A DNA stretch of 64,000 nt, from positions 2,431,101 to 2,495,100 of the forward strand of contig CACVBU010000600.1 in NCBI GenBank assembly GCA_902728285.1. Reading direction: 5' to 3'. Origin of the DNA: Clytia hemisphaerica (Eukaryota > Cnidaria > Hydrozoa > Leptothecata > Clytiidae). The first letter of the stretch is position 1, and each line of letters begins with the position of its first letter. The position numbers and the translations under genes are program-made. Shown here one piece after another: positions 20,989 to 33,700 of this stretch. The notes beneath the pieces were generated by a model. That model searched no databases and was not told the DNA's origin. It was given only the letters and a program-made list of their open reading frames with translations.

Positions 20989-23900
20989 ATGTTTGCCATC
21001 ATTTTTCTTGGATTGAATTTTCTTGTCACCAGCAATCTCGCGCATGCTCAAAATGAACAATTTTCAATCATTTTCGGAGGCGATGTCTCTTTCAGTGGAA
21101 TCCAAAGGAGAATGGTTGAAAATGGGAAATGTTCTTATAATAATTCTTTTGATCAAATCCGATCATATTTGAAGCAGTCAGATGAAGTGTTTGTCAATCT
21201 GGAGACGCCAGTTGGCACTAAGGAACAAGTAGAATCGTTACCGAGATTTGAAGGAAAGAATATTCATTTAGTTGCAGAAGAAGAATGTTTAAGTGCTTTA
21301 CAGTAAGTATTATTGTTTGTCAATAAAAGAATTGTGATGATATACACATCTTTTTTATAATGCAATTCCAATTTTCGGGTCAGAGTTGGGGTTGCTTAGC
21401 ATTCTGACCACCCATGATATTATACCATATTGATGCTTATTGTGTCAAGGGCTATCGTTTGCCATGCTTAGATTATCTAAAAAGCGTTTCCTTTACAAAA
21501 TAGTGAAAGAAAATTGGCTAATTTCAGGGCTCAAGCCTTAGCAACCGGGTTGCTTATAAAAAAATGTGTATACTTTTTTTATAATAGTCAGGGGCTGAAT
21601 CAGGTCAACCTATACATTGAGTATGAACAACATTTTATTGCTGGAATTGGTAGTTTGGACCCTTAGGGTAATTTTAAGCCAGAGTCCCATTTTTCAATAT
21701 GGCGGTTCTTTCAAAATGGCGGATTTTTACAAAAATCCAAAAATGAAAAAATATGACGTTAAAAAACACCAAAAAGTCAGAACAACTTTTTGACACTGGA
21801 ATGGCTGGAGTTTCAAGGTTGGAGTAGTGGAAATAAAGGTGCAAATCCTGAAATACACCAATTTTGCTATAACCATGAGACCCGGGGGGGGGGGGGCACT
21901 GACCTTGATGGACGACGGGGACGTGCGGCTGGAGTTCGATCCTGTCGTCAGAACGAAAATTTTTCCAATTTCCACCCTAACAAGTGGCAAAAATGACTAA
22001 AAATAGATGAAAACTGAAAAGTTTTCTAATTTTTACCCTGAAAATTGTCCAAATAACCAAAAGTGGACCCTGTCAGATACACATCTTGAAAATTAGTAGA
22101 TTTGGGACCCCTCCCGGGTCATGAGAACATGATGAGAACAATTTGAAGATTAAGTTTATGTTGGTTACTTTCTAATATTGTTGGTCGGGTTGTAAACGAT
22201 TGAAATATGATGTGTTTTGTTTCAGGTACGCAGGTATTACATCAGTCAGTTTGGCTAATAATCATATATTCGATCGAAATCAAGAGGGCATTCATTCAAC
22301 AGTCAAATTGTTAGAAAAATATCAAATCAAATATGCTGGTGTAACCCCTGTGAAGGTACTAATGATAATTACTTTGATGGGATTTATTTTTGGTAATATG
22401 TCCCTCTAAACTTATTTTCGCAGATCATACCAAAATCCGCGAAACCTGTGAAAATTTACCCCATCAAAATACTCACCCATTCATATGACAAACTGCAATA
22501 ATTGCATATTTGCATATTTGGATATTTTTTAAAGTTTGCCAAAATTAAAGAATGGTCTCCCCTTTAAATTATTAATAAAATACTTACGAGTAGTGGTAGA
22601 ATAGAAGAATCACGCTGAAAATAGTATTCTGCGGAGAATTTTGTGGCCCTTTGCCTTTTTCTGTGTCCTAAAATATCCGTACATATAGACTATTCGACAC
22701 AAGTGTCGATATACTTTATAGAAATAATGTCATAGTCGTACACTGATAAGGGCCCAAGCGGTTTGTGTGAATGTGTGAATGGGCTTTTTCGGCTGCGTGA
22801 ACGTGAAAATCTACTTTTCGATTGCGTGAATTTCGAAAAAATGTGTAATTGCTTGAAATTTGATTCCCTGGGTGTGTCTGATAAGAACCTTTTTGGACTT
22901 GACTTTTCATTCTCAGGAAGAGTTGATGACCTGATTCAGGGGAGGGAGACAATTTTGGTAGCCGTTTATAATCACACATTTCTGTTCTTCACTAGCAACC
23001 GTTGATGTTCAAACGCAATGGAATCAAGATTGCAATAACAGCATATCTTCTGCCATCAGTAATCGGAAATATTGAACCATTCAAAGAAGGTTTAACTCTC
23101 CAAGAATATAAACCTAAACAGACAGTTAAAGATCTTCAAGAACTACGCAAGACGGTAAAATTGTATACTCGCTTGGGGACACGAGATGTTTTTTTCGCGT
23201 TGGTGCAATGCAGCATGCTCTATCCCACCAAAACAAGAAAAAAATGCGTGTCCCATTGTTTCATAGGACAAAAAGTGAGAAAAATACCCAACCGACACGC
23301 TGATTTTGTCCCTGGGACAAAAGTGAGATTTCACTTTTATTGGTAGAAAGAAAAATGGGGTGGAGACACGAGAAAGCGTTTCAGATTGGTGGGATGGAGC
23401 ATGTTGCATTGCACCAACGCGAAAAAAACTTCTCGTGTCCCCTCGTGCCTTTACAAAGGAGATTGATTTTTACGAGAACTAGATCGTTGGTGAAATCCGA
23501 ATAATATCGTGAATTCTAAATAGACTAATTAGAGTGCGGGAATTACTTCCAATAAAAATTAGACGGTATTATAAACTATAATTAGGCTTAAGGGATATAT
23601 ATTGCAGTTGAGCCAGTGTGGTATGTGTCAAGTTATACACCTATTAACCCTCAGAGGTGCGGCTTTTTAGGGAACCGCTAATGAATTTACAAGGAAGATT
23701 TGTTCTCGGCGCACGGCATTTTTATGCAACAACTAAATCAAACTAAGAAAATTCCTGCTAAAACTCTAAGAGACATTTTCCCGACCATGATTCTGATTAG
23801 AAGGTTGTTGCGTGTGTTTAACAAAATGTAAGAATATATATACCAACACAATAATCATTTTTGCAACAGTCATTATGATTAAAAAGAATTAACTTTCTTT

Positions 23901-26900
23901 ACAATTTTCATGACGGTAAAGTTACTGAGGATTGTTTTTTGTAAAAGTTATTCATAAAAGATATGTCTTATGACAATTAATATGACACAGAGAGAAAATT
24001 TGATAAACATTGCAAATTTAGTGAAAACACACACAAGAACTTTCTTTCTGTAGAAGTGGTAAGACTCTATACTTTTTTTCCGCAAGAGTTATGGTTTTAA
24101 AGGACCCAAACCTGCCAACTGATCGAAGTAATCGAAATGGTCCACGGTGTTCACAAGTTTGGTCCAACAGACAATACAAGACACTGTCCATGCTGCAACG
24201 GTGATTACTACCTATTCAAGTGTGAGGGCTTCAAAGCAAAACCAGATGACGAAAAAGTCAACTTTGTCAAGTCAAAGCGTCTATGTTTCGACTGTCTTGG
24301 TCAAGGACACGGTGTCAGTACCTGCAGCTCAAAAAAGACATGTTTTGCAAAGGGGTGTAAGAAGCATCACCATACTACAATCCACCAGGCAATAGTAAAT
24401 TTAGAGTCCAAGGCCAAACCCGAACTTTCTAAAGACAAAGATAGAAAGGACGGGCCAAAGTTACCAAGCATCAACATGACCAGAAACGATTACAACGTCT
24501 TCCTGAAAGTCGTCCCAGTAACAGTCACAAACTAAGCTGGTCATTCAGTCAATACTTACGCCCTCCTCGAGAGTGGGAGCCAGTGTACACTCATAACAAA
24601 GAGCCTTTGTCAATCACTCAAGTTGCCAGGGAATGTAAAGAAAGTTTCCTTTGGTACCATCAAAGACGAGGAGGAAAAGCAGGCCAAGATTGTCAACTTA
24701 AAGTTATCCTCCACAGATGGAAGCTTCGTCTCTCAAGTAAAGAATGTCTACTCTCTACATGAAGACAATTCAAGGTTCCAGGACAGACAGTTCCAGTAAC
24801 AGATGACCCTAAATGGGATTACATTTGAGACATCGATCTTCCTCAAGTAGAATCGAGACAAGTTTAAGTCCTCATTGGTGCCAACGTGCCAGCAGCTCTA
24901 CTGACCAAAGAAGTTCGAAAGGGAGCATCTGGTCTACCATATGCAACCAAGACACCTTTAGGATGGACCCTGTTCGGATTATACGAAGGAGGTGCATCAG
25001 GATCATTATGGATCAAACACATCAGACCAAGGGTCCACAAAGAGGAGAACAGACTGAACGACCTCGTCAAACAATTCTTGAACACTGAATCCTTCGGAAC
25101 AGAATTCGACATACAGGAACCAATGTCAGTGACGGATAAGAAGTTTCTAAAAGTGCTAGACGATGAAACTACCTTCGAAGACGGCCATTACGTCGTACCC
25201 ATGTTATGGGAGTCTGATGAGAAACTTCCTGACAGCTCACCAATGTCATCCAGGAGACTATCTTACCTCACCAAACGCTTCCAAAGGGACCAAGATTACT
25301 TTACCAAATACAAAGAAAATGTAGATAGTTACCTTAACCACAACTTTGCCAGGAAATTGACAAAGGAAGAATTCAAAGAAAAATCAACCAAATCATGGTA
25401 CCTTCCCCATCACGGAGTGATAAACGAGAATAAGCCAGGGAAGGTGAGAATGGTCTTCGATGCTGCTTCAAAGACCAAGAATCAAAGCTTGAACTACAGT
25501 CTTAGTACCGGTCCAGACTTGCTGAACAGTCTACTTATTTTTACGGTTCAGGAAACACAAAATAGCCATCGTCGCCGACATAGAGAAGATGTTCTATCAG
25601 GTTCGACTGAAACCTGAGGATACCGACTCATTGAGGTTCCTCTGGCACGATGATCCACATTCAAAGGAAGAGCCAGATCAATACAAGATGCTCGTCCATA
25701 TCCTTGGAGCCACATGTTCACCTTGCTGTGCTTCATACGCCCTTAGAAGAGCAATAACTGATCAGAAAAGGTAACTTTCCCTCAGATGTCATCAACACGC
25801 TCCTGAGGAACTCCTACGTTGACGATCTCCTCTCATCAGTAACCAACGAAGACGAGGGGAAAGAGCTGATAAAATCATCTGACATACTGATGGGAAATCG
25901 AGGATTCAATTTGACGAAATACAACAGCAATTCAAAGGAAGTCCTTCAAGCTGCTCCAGAACACAAACGTGCTTCGAATACCTCAATTGAATTTGAAAAC
26001 ACAGTCACTCGAGCTCTAGGTATCAAGTGGGATTTAAAGGAAGATTGTTTTCTCTACAACGTCAACGTCGATCCGAAACCTACTACCCTCACAAAGAGAC
26101 TGATCTTTACAAAAAGCATCAACAGTATCTGACCCTCTGGGCTTCCTAGCACCATTCACACTCAAAGCAAAACTGATCCTTCAAGATTTATAGCGTATGA
26201 AAGTCGAATGGGATGAACCACTAGATGCCAAGACAAACGAAGTTTGGACACAATGGCTAAAGGAGTTGCCACAACTATCAAAATCAGTCCGCATCTCCAG
26301 AAGTCTTGGTCTCATCCCTGAATCATCTCAACTTGTTCAGCTACATGTTTTCTGCGATGCTTCAGAAAGAGCCTTCGCTGCAACTGCCTACATACGAGTC
26401 GAAGAATGCGGCGCTACTCGTGTTCACATCATTATGGCAAAGACCAGAGTTGCACCAATAAACAGACGTCAACTGCAAGGTTCTCTAAAGAAACTTGATG
26501 TGTTCCTAGATGATCAAGGAGTTATGCGTGTCGGTGGTAGACTAAGGTATGGAGACTTCCCCTATGCATCCAAACATCAAATCGTCCTACCAGCCAAACA
26601 CCCTGCTGTCATCTTACTGGGCAGAAAGTTGCACAACCAATTCCGCCATGTTGGAAAAGGTCCAATACTTGTCAAGATACTGCGAAGCATATTCACCTGC
26701 CTCACAACACGAGCAATTCACTTAGAAGTTGCACCATCCTTAGAATCAGACGACTTCATCAACGTATTGGAACGCTGCATTTGTAGGAGAGGAAGCCCAA
26801 AGCTAATTCGTTCCGACTGTGGGACAAACTTTAAAGGAGCAAGCAATGAACTCAAGAAGGAACTAGAACGTATGGACTCTGCCAAGATCGACCGAAGCTT

Positions 26901-29076
26901 GAGACGTCAAAGCATTCAATGGGATTTCAACCCTCCAGAATCCCTACACATGGGTGGGGTATGGGAACGGATGGTTCGAAGTGTAAAGACGTCACTCAAT
27001 GCGATCATCACGGCCGAATACGTCGTGTTAAACGATTTCACTCTCTTGACAGTCCTCACTGAAGTAGAAGCCTTTGTCAACAGCAGACCACTAACGTCAG
27101 TCAGTGATGACACGTCTGACCTGGACGCGCTAACTCCAAACCACCAGAAACAAGTCCAGTCAATCACTCAACAATTCTGGGATAGATGGAGAAGGGAATA
27201 CCTTCCATCTCTAACCGCTCGAAACAAGTGGACTCGAGCTTCAAAAACCGTCCAGGTTGGTGACCTGGTCCTGGTACATGACACTAATTAAAGTATCGAG
27301 TTTGAACATGCGATTGAGTAGAAAAGTTTGTGTGTGTTATCGCTAAAATATAAGAACGTTCTCCATCACACAGGCTTATTACAAAAGGTAGTTACAACGT
27401 ATAAATTAATCGTAATGACAAAGAAAAAAGAGGGAGAGCTTAAAATACAATTTTGTGAACACGCACATAAAACTTTCTACTCATAGTTGTGTTTCGACTC
27501 GATACTTTAATTAGGGACACCCTGTACATTAATGTTTATAGGCAGACGCTGTTATCATTTACCTCCATTGGGACGTGGAATACGCTGCAATTCCTGAGAA
27601 AATAGCTACCTTTCATGACGTCCTCGAAAACGTACACAAATATGTTGACGTCATCATTGGCTCACATGCCCACGTGACTCAGCCTCATTTCTATTACAAA
27701 GATGTTTTGGTTGCACCTCAAATGGGAAATTTTTTATTCCCTATGCACTTGACAAGCTTTTTTGTAAGTCAAAATCTTTATCGGTGTTTCAGGTGGGTGT
27801 TTTTCTACTGTCGGCTTAAGCTGACAGAATTAACAGAACGTGTAATAAAACGCTGAATAGCCCAAAACTATTCATATAAGTTGATAAGTGGATGAAAAGA
27901 GATGGTTACACATTTATGTTTTCGTTTGTAAAAAATAATTTCATCTCCCACAGCAAATCTTTTGTATTTCCTGATCCGCCTATCCTCGCTCTTTTGTTCT
28001 CTCATACATGCCCTCGACCATGTATTAGATATAACGATTTTTCTCCTGTGTTGCTTTGGGAAATACAATATTTTTCTAAAAAGAAAAAAGTTAACGTGCA
28101 ATCATCTCTTTTCATCCAAAAATTATAGTTTGGGCTATTCATCCTTTTATGAAAAAGTTACATTAATCAAGTTAGCTTAAGCGTCAGTGAAAACACCCGG
28201 TGTAAATATGGTATTACTAGGTACTTACACAACCTTGATTTCATTTTTACCGGGCATTGAGAGAGTCCCTAGAGGCCCTAGAGGGTAGTGAGACGATTCT
28301 CGGCAGGTCATTGAGCCTACTTGCATTTTCTAAGGAATAATTCAAATTCACCATTTCATCATTTTTAGGTGTTTGACAGAAACGACATGAAAAATGATCC
28401 TGATTTGAAAGCTTATGAAGATTGGTGGTATCTGTACACGAAACTATTCGAAAATCCTTCTGCACATGCGCTACTCTACAAACTAGTTTTTGATGAGTTA
28501 GTTTTATAACCTTTCCGTCATGATACTAAGCCAAATATCAAGCCTGATGCCCAATTTAAACCAATGAAGGATGTAGTCGAAGGAGAGGGTTTTCTCTCCT
28601 GCGAAGGATGCCCATTTCCAAGTGGTCAGCGTGGCTTTCTCCCCTCGCTGTCAAAATCTAAGTTAAAAAAACCTGATATTTATCTTTCTTTAGAAGTATT
28701 CATATTTTTTAATATTTGAAAGATGTTTCTATGGGAGAATTTTCGTCAAATTTCTTTTTTACAATAAAATTTTTGTTTCCTACCAGAATAAGCTTTCGAG
28801 CCATTTCATTCTTTTGCTTCCAGGAATGGACTTGTTCCAGAATCCAGTCAATACATGGAGACAATCATTGACGTGTCCGAAAGACATTGTTTATATGTCC
28901 GTCCGAAAATATTGAAAGGAGACCCATGGAAAACAATATGCTCGGATGCTGATGATAATTGTATGGGAACTAGCCAGTGTAATCCGTTCGAATGTATTTT
29001 GCAGAATGGGAAAAGGATTAAATATAGTGAGAAACTACTGAAAGCGCTACGAGGCAATAAACCTGTCAAACATTGA
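20989..29076 (+). CDS. CapA/PgsA-like (PGA_cap) secreted protein, tandem copy 1
   Basis: Six exons: 20989-21302, 22226-22355, 22996-23154, 27542-27763, 28369-28496 and 28824-29076. All junctions keep frame and give 401 aa. The start is the ATG at 20989 because the upstream GTG frame is unlikely in an animal. A signal peptide (MFAIIFLGLNFLVTSNLAHA) precedes a metallophosphatase-like CapA domain. Conserved elements are GGDVSFSG (Asp32), VNLETP (Glu72), ANNHIFD (His118), LHWDVEY (His210), GSHAHV (His243, His245) and GNFLFP. The bacterial HWG.EY element reads HWDVEY. Bacterial CapA/PgsA acts in poly-gamma-glutamate capsule synthesis; the substrate in animals is not shown by the sequence. The C-terminal exon is Cys-rich. 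A BEL retrotransposon fills intron 3 without breaking the frame. The exon-5 donor is GTTAGT. Confidence 0.9.
21880..21950. repeat. Short repeat with a tRNA-like B-box word
   Basis: A segment after a G-run, running from CACTGACCTTGATGGACGAC through GGCTGGAGTTCGATCC. It resembles 12575-12640, suggesting an old SINE-like or MITE-terminal fragment. No full tRNA fold is seen. Confidence 0.3.
23175..23442. mobile_element. MITE, GGGGACACGAGA ends
   Basis: Perfect ends GGGGACACGAGA / TCTCGTGTCCCC extend into long arms with TTTTTTTCGCGTTGGTGCAA on both sides. It begins 20 bp after the exon-3 donor of CapA-like copy 1. Confidence 0.8.
24137..24535 (+). pseudogene. BEL gag C-terminal zinc-knuckle fragment
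   Basis: About 130 residues with Cys/His-rich clusters (CPCCNGDYYLFKCEGF, CFDCLGQGHGVSTC, and a terminal KKHHHTTIH) typical of BEL/Pao Gag. The N-terminal gag region is missing. It ends at a TAA just before the protease segment. Confidence 0.75.
24543..27291 (+). pseudogene. BEL pol remnant (protease, RT, RNase H, integrase)
   Basis: The reading frame is broken several times. Protease: LLESGSQCTLI near 24565 has Glu where the catalytic Asp of DSG is expected. RT: GKVRMVFDAASK (about 25440), FYQVRLKPED (about 25590) and YVDD (about 25817) lie in different frames. RNase H: LHVFCDAS (about 26345). The integrase core begins FTCLTTRAIHLEVA (about 26693), missing the upstream zinc finger and first catalytic Asp; the second Asp (IRSDCGTNF) and the ESLHMGG...WE region remain. 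The element cannot be autonomous. Confidence 0.85.
27854..28141. mobile_element. MITE, TGAATAGCCCAAA ends
   Basis: Inverted arms TGAATAGCCCAAAACTAT / ATAGTTTGGGCTATTCA extend to GGATGAAAAGAGATG in both. It lies in intron 4 of CapA-like copy 1. Confidence 0.75.
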
Positions 29077-30724
29077 TCAATAGAGTGTATGTTTCGAAGA
29101 CCACACCGTCTGACAATTTGCAAACTAGAATCGATATATTCATGCATGCATAAAATGGCATTTTTATGAAAGGAGTGAGCCTTGCTTTGGGGTAATTGAC
29201 AATTTCTAATTGAAAATGCTCTAAAAATGGCATTCTTAGCTTGTGTAGCAAAATTCCATGATAGTGATATTCTTATTTTTATAATGGACATTCTTATAAA
29301 GTGTATTCTTATAAAAAAAGAGCGTGTATCAATATGTTTCACAAAATTTGCTTCAGCAAATGACTAAACGTTGTTTTAACATTCATTTAACGTTATACCG
29401 ACACCTTGAACATGATATTAACATTATTTTGACGGCTAATTCAAAGCCAATCCACACTTCATTTAATGGTATAGAAATGAATTTATTTAAGGTTTCGGAT
29501 AAAATGTCGATTTTGCTTTTAATTTGCGTTCCGAAAATTAAACATGAGAAGCGTGCAATTCAAAAGGGTTATCCAAGTGATGCTATTCACACGTCGGCAA
29601 GCTCTCAACTAGTAACTTCTAGCAACTTCGCCACAGTTCCATTAGTAATCTAAAAGCTACTTCCCTTAGCAATTTATGTAAATTTCTGTAGAGAATAGGA
29701 TACTTATAAATGACGTGCGAGGGAGCACAGACGAGTGCGAGGGAGCACAGACGAGTGCGAGGGAGCACAAGACGAAATTATTTAAATTATTGTATACAGT
29801 TTTATAAAATAAAGGTTAGCGAATAGTTAGAAGAGGATGAGGGTATCCAAATATGAAGCATAACTAGAATTTTTTAATTCCTTATGGTTTCTTCCAAACA
29901 GCTCAGTTTTCAGAGACAGTCTGGGCACCCAATTTTGACCACCGGGGTTTGGAAGTTTTTGTCCGGGGGATTTCAGTTGATGATAACCTCGAAAATTAAA
30001 GTGAAAATTAAAGGAATAATGTGATAATGATATGTGATATGAGTAATGTATAATGATGTGTAAAAAATAAGAACATATGTATTTTTAAGCATTCTTAGAT
30101 AAAGCGGATTTTATATAAAGATGAGTAGGTAATATATTTAACACTTTTAGTATTTCGTACGGAAAATAAGTGTATTTTTGAGAGGCTTGAGCCCGACTAT
30201 TACTATCAGAATAAGTGTGAAACCTGCCTCGCAAAATTGATGTGTCTTTTTCTTTCTATCCTTTTCGAGTGTCTCATTTTGGAGAAATAGTAAATAAATA
30301 AAGTTATTTTCGGTTCGAAGATAAGAAAATAAACGTAAACAAGTTATTCGACAGAAAATGAGATTTTGAAACAATTTACCAAATGAAAGCTAACGACAAA
30401 CACATTTCAATTTAAATGGATACATTTAAGTTTATTTTAACTGTTGTCAAAAGAAGTCAGTACATTGTTCTTCGTAAACATTTAAAACGAACTCTAGTTT
30501 TTTAAATTTTATTTTCAACTGATGATCGTCTCCACGGCGTGAAACTATTAGTATTGAAATAAAACACCATTAACTTCATTCGGCGTATGCATTCGGCATA
30601 GTATAAGGGAGTATAAGTTTATATTATAAACTTTAAATTCGTTGAATCTTATCTTCCAAGTAAATAACGATTTAAGTCTAATGCAGCTTTTTCATTTTGG
30701 TTTATAACTCGACCGTTAAAGAAA
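29077..30724. other. Spacer between the two CapA-like genes
   Basis: About 1.65 kb. It contains a transposon end (TTCTTATAAAAAAAGAGCGTGTA, near 29305), a three-unit 20-bp repeat and an AATAAA near 29806 that could end copy 1. No further exon was seen. Confidence 0.45.
29711..29769. repeat. 20-bp tandem repeat, three units
   Basis: GTGCGAGGGAGCACAGACGA repeated three times downstream of CapA-like copy 1. Each unit contains the short palindromic pair GTGC...GCAC. Confidence 0.85.
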
Positions 30725-33700
30725 ATGTTGTTTTTTATTTTTCTTCGCTTATCAATAATTTGTTCTTGCACCGCACGCAACGTTAAGACAAGCGCTCAAA
30801 ACGAGGCGGAGCAATTTTCAATCATTTTTGGAGGTGATGTCTCTTTCAGTGGAATCCAAAGAAGAATGGTTGAAAATGGGAAATGTTCTTATAATAACTC
30901 TTTCGCTCAAATTCGATCATATTTGAAGCAATCAGATGAGGTGTTTGTCAATCTGGAGACGCCAATTGGTACCAAGGAACAAGTAGAATCGTTACCGAGA
31001 TTCAAAGGAAAAAATATTCATTTAGTTGCAGAAGAAGACTCCTTAAGTGCTTTAAAGTAAGTCTTATTTTTTCCCGAGTTTGGAAAAGTTATTGCAGTAT
31101 GCTTCCCTTTATATCAACAGACTTGCCATGAAAAAAAAAACAAAGAGCCAACTACACCCACATTTCACAAACCCATTGGAATCCCTTCCCATTGGAAAAT
31201 TCGGTGAAAATATCGTCTCCAATGGAAAATTATACCATAATTTTTGTCCTCGGTGAGAATAATCAGATAAGCAAATCCTCACTACAAAATATTGTGTTTT
31301 TTCCAACCCTGCTGATTTTCTCGCTCGAAAACAATGAAATTCATATCCCAAGCCATAAAATATGGGAATAATAAGCTCTAGTTCGTTATTTTTAACCCAC
31401 TGACTGAAAAAATCCTACCGGTTCTGTGAGAAATCCACTCCTGCCGACACTGGTTTACCTGGTTGGACAATGCAGTCTCATAGCACCTTTTCTTCATAAG
31501 AATTTTTTTCTATCAGGTACGCAGGTATTACATCAGTCAGTTTGGCTAACAATCATATATTCGATCGAAATCAAGAAGGCATTCAATCAACAGTCAAATT
31601 GTTAGAAAAATATCAAATCAAATATACTGGTGTTACTCCTTTAAAGGTATTAAAGTTAACTTTCTCCGAATGGAATTCGCCCGGGAAATCTAACTTGCTC
31701 GAAGATTTTGCACGTTTCTCCCTGTCTGCAACTTTGAATGAGACCAGGGAGAGGGTTTGGTACCTAGGCAAAACGGATGTCAGGTATGTGCGAGCCAAGG
31801 TTCTCATTTATACAGCCTCGAAAGTCTCTCTGATGGTTACAAATAACAATTTCACGAAAATCGAAAGTCCCCCCTCTCTAAGAGTTACGATTTTCAAAGA
31901 TTTGGACCAAAATTTTGTGAAAATCGACAAAAAATCTTGGGATAAAATCTCTCTAAGGGTCCCCCTGACTTACAAAATCTGCTTTAATTTCTATCTAGAA
32001 ACCGTTGATGTTCAAACGCAATGGAATCAAGATTGCAATAACAGCTTATTTGCTGCCACCAGTTATCGGAAACATGAAACTATTCAAAAAAGGTTTAACT
32101 CTCCAAGAATATAAACCTAAACAGACAGTTGAAGATCTTCAAGAACTACGCAAGACGGTAAACGATCTATTAAACACCCCTTCTCACAGACCCACCATTC
32201 CCACTGGAAAAATTGGCCAAAACATCGTCCCCGGTGGGAAATTATCCTCCAATTTTTGTCCCCACTGATAATAATCAAATAAACCAATCCTCGCTGCAAA
32301 TATTATACTATTTTTCCCATCATCACTGAATTTCTGACTTGAAAACAAAATAATTTAAATCCCCAGCCATAAAATATATAGGAATAATAATCCCCATCAA
32401 GTTTCAGTCCGTTATTTTCATCCCCACTGGATGGAAAAATCCTACCGCGTCTGTGAGAAGGGATGTTATTAACTACGGTAAGCCTAATGAATTGATAACT
32501 GTCGGATCTGCCCATAACTTTAAACAAAATTTCAACTGGTGACGTATGAAAGCCTAATTGACTTCAAATTAATATACCCGTTTTTTATTAGAACCTATCA
32601 CTAACCTTTATATATCCCTGGACCAAGTTACTCAATCCCGGCCAACCAAAAGTCTTTGATCGGAGTTTTTTTTGAAATTGGTACGCTAATGGCGGCACTA
32701 CACAATAGCGATGGAAATGCATCGAGAGCGCTAGATGTACTAGATTAGACGTTCTTCTCGGGTACCAATTCCAAAAAAAACTCCAATCAAAGATTGTGGA
32801 TATAGCTTGGTCTAGGGATATATAAAGGTCAGTGGAACCTCTACATTACCCTTTGACAATGCTATGACTTCTTCTTTTATAATCTAATGGCGAAATTAAC
32901 GGCATGGTTTGAGCTATAACTTTGAATTTCCCACATCCTAATGTCGTAATGACGATTTATAACTTCAATATTTTAATGGGATAAATTCTCGCGGGGATTA
33001 AATTTCGCGGATTTTGCGGATATTCGGGTGACATTCGTGAAATTAAGTCCCAATGGAAATTCGGAAAGGCGTTATCCGCGAAATATTTCCAAACAAAACT
33101 CAAAAAATGTCAAATACACTACTTTAAAATGTTTATTTGCATCAAAGAAGCCCTAATAATGCGTATTTCAATAACCAAAATGTATATTTAGTTGTAAAGG
33201 CACAAAATCATGAAAATATTGTCTTCCAATAGTGTCATCCGAGAAATTAAGTCCCCAAGAAATCTCAATATTTCGCAGATGAGCTTAACCACGAAATTTA
33301 ATCCCCGCAAAAATTAATCCCCGCGAAAATTTATCCCATTAAGGGCTCTGACCATAGTGAATTTTTCATAATTGCCGTGTTTAAAATGTGTCTTCTGACT
33401 GATGTAACCAGAAAAACTATGGCATGTTATACATTTTCTGTTAGACAAACTATTCCTGAATCTGAAAATTCAAAAATTGCATTGAAAACATTTGATGAAG
33501 AAGAAAATGAAGACTTTTGCGAGGAAGAGTATTTCAACTTTGAAGAGCTTAGTTTCGGCGAAGAAAAAACATTTTGAAAAAACTTTCGCAGTAGATGGTG
33601 TATCTTTTACCGAACAGTAAAAGTTTTTGCGGAAAATTTTTGTAAATGCTTTTTTGTCTCGAAATCTTCAAAATAGTGGTTTTTCATCAATTTTTCATCT

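Larger units (their letters stand above)
23795..27510 (+). mobile_element. Degenerate BEL/Pao LTR retrotransposon
   Basis: Gag zinc-knuckle, protease, reverse transcriptase, RNase H and integrase fragments lie in order between two diverged LTR-like segments (about 23795-24085 and 27310-27508). These share words such as 'TGTGTGTTA/TGCGTGTGTTTA', 'CACACACAAGAACTTTCTTTC / CACGCACATAAAACTTTCTAC' and 'CTC(G/T)ATACTTT'. LTR identity is low, so the insertion is old. It sits in intron 3 of CapA-like copy 1, ending about 30 bp before exon 4. Exact ends could not be fixed. Confidence 0.75.

Noticed and set aside
23610-23660. Third Helentron-like right end (TTGAGCCAGTGTGGTATGTG)
   Set aside because: It resembles the family for about 12 bp only and lacks the GTGCGGTTAGCAC hairpin.
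29324-29653. 109-codon plus-strand frame between the CapA-like genes
   Set aside because: It begins in a MITE end and has no splice sites, domain or coding bias that I can see.
33377-33577. Small acidic protein gene inside the TTAA element
   Set aside because: A short frame in a non-autonomous element with no recognised domain or splice sites; kept only as a note in the element entry.
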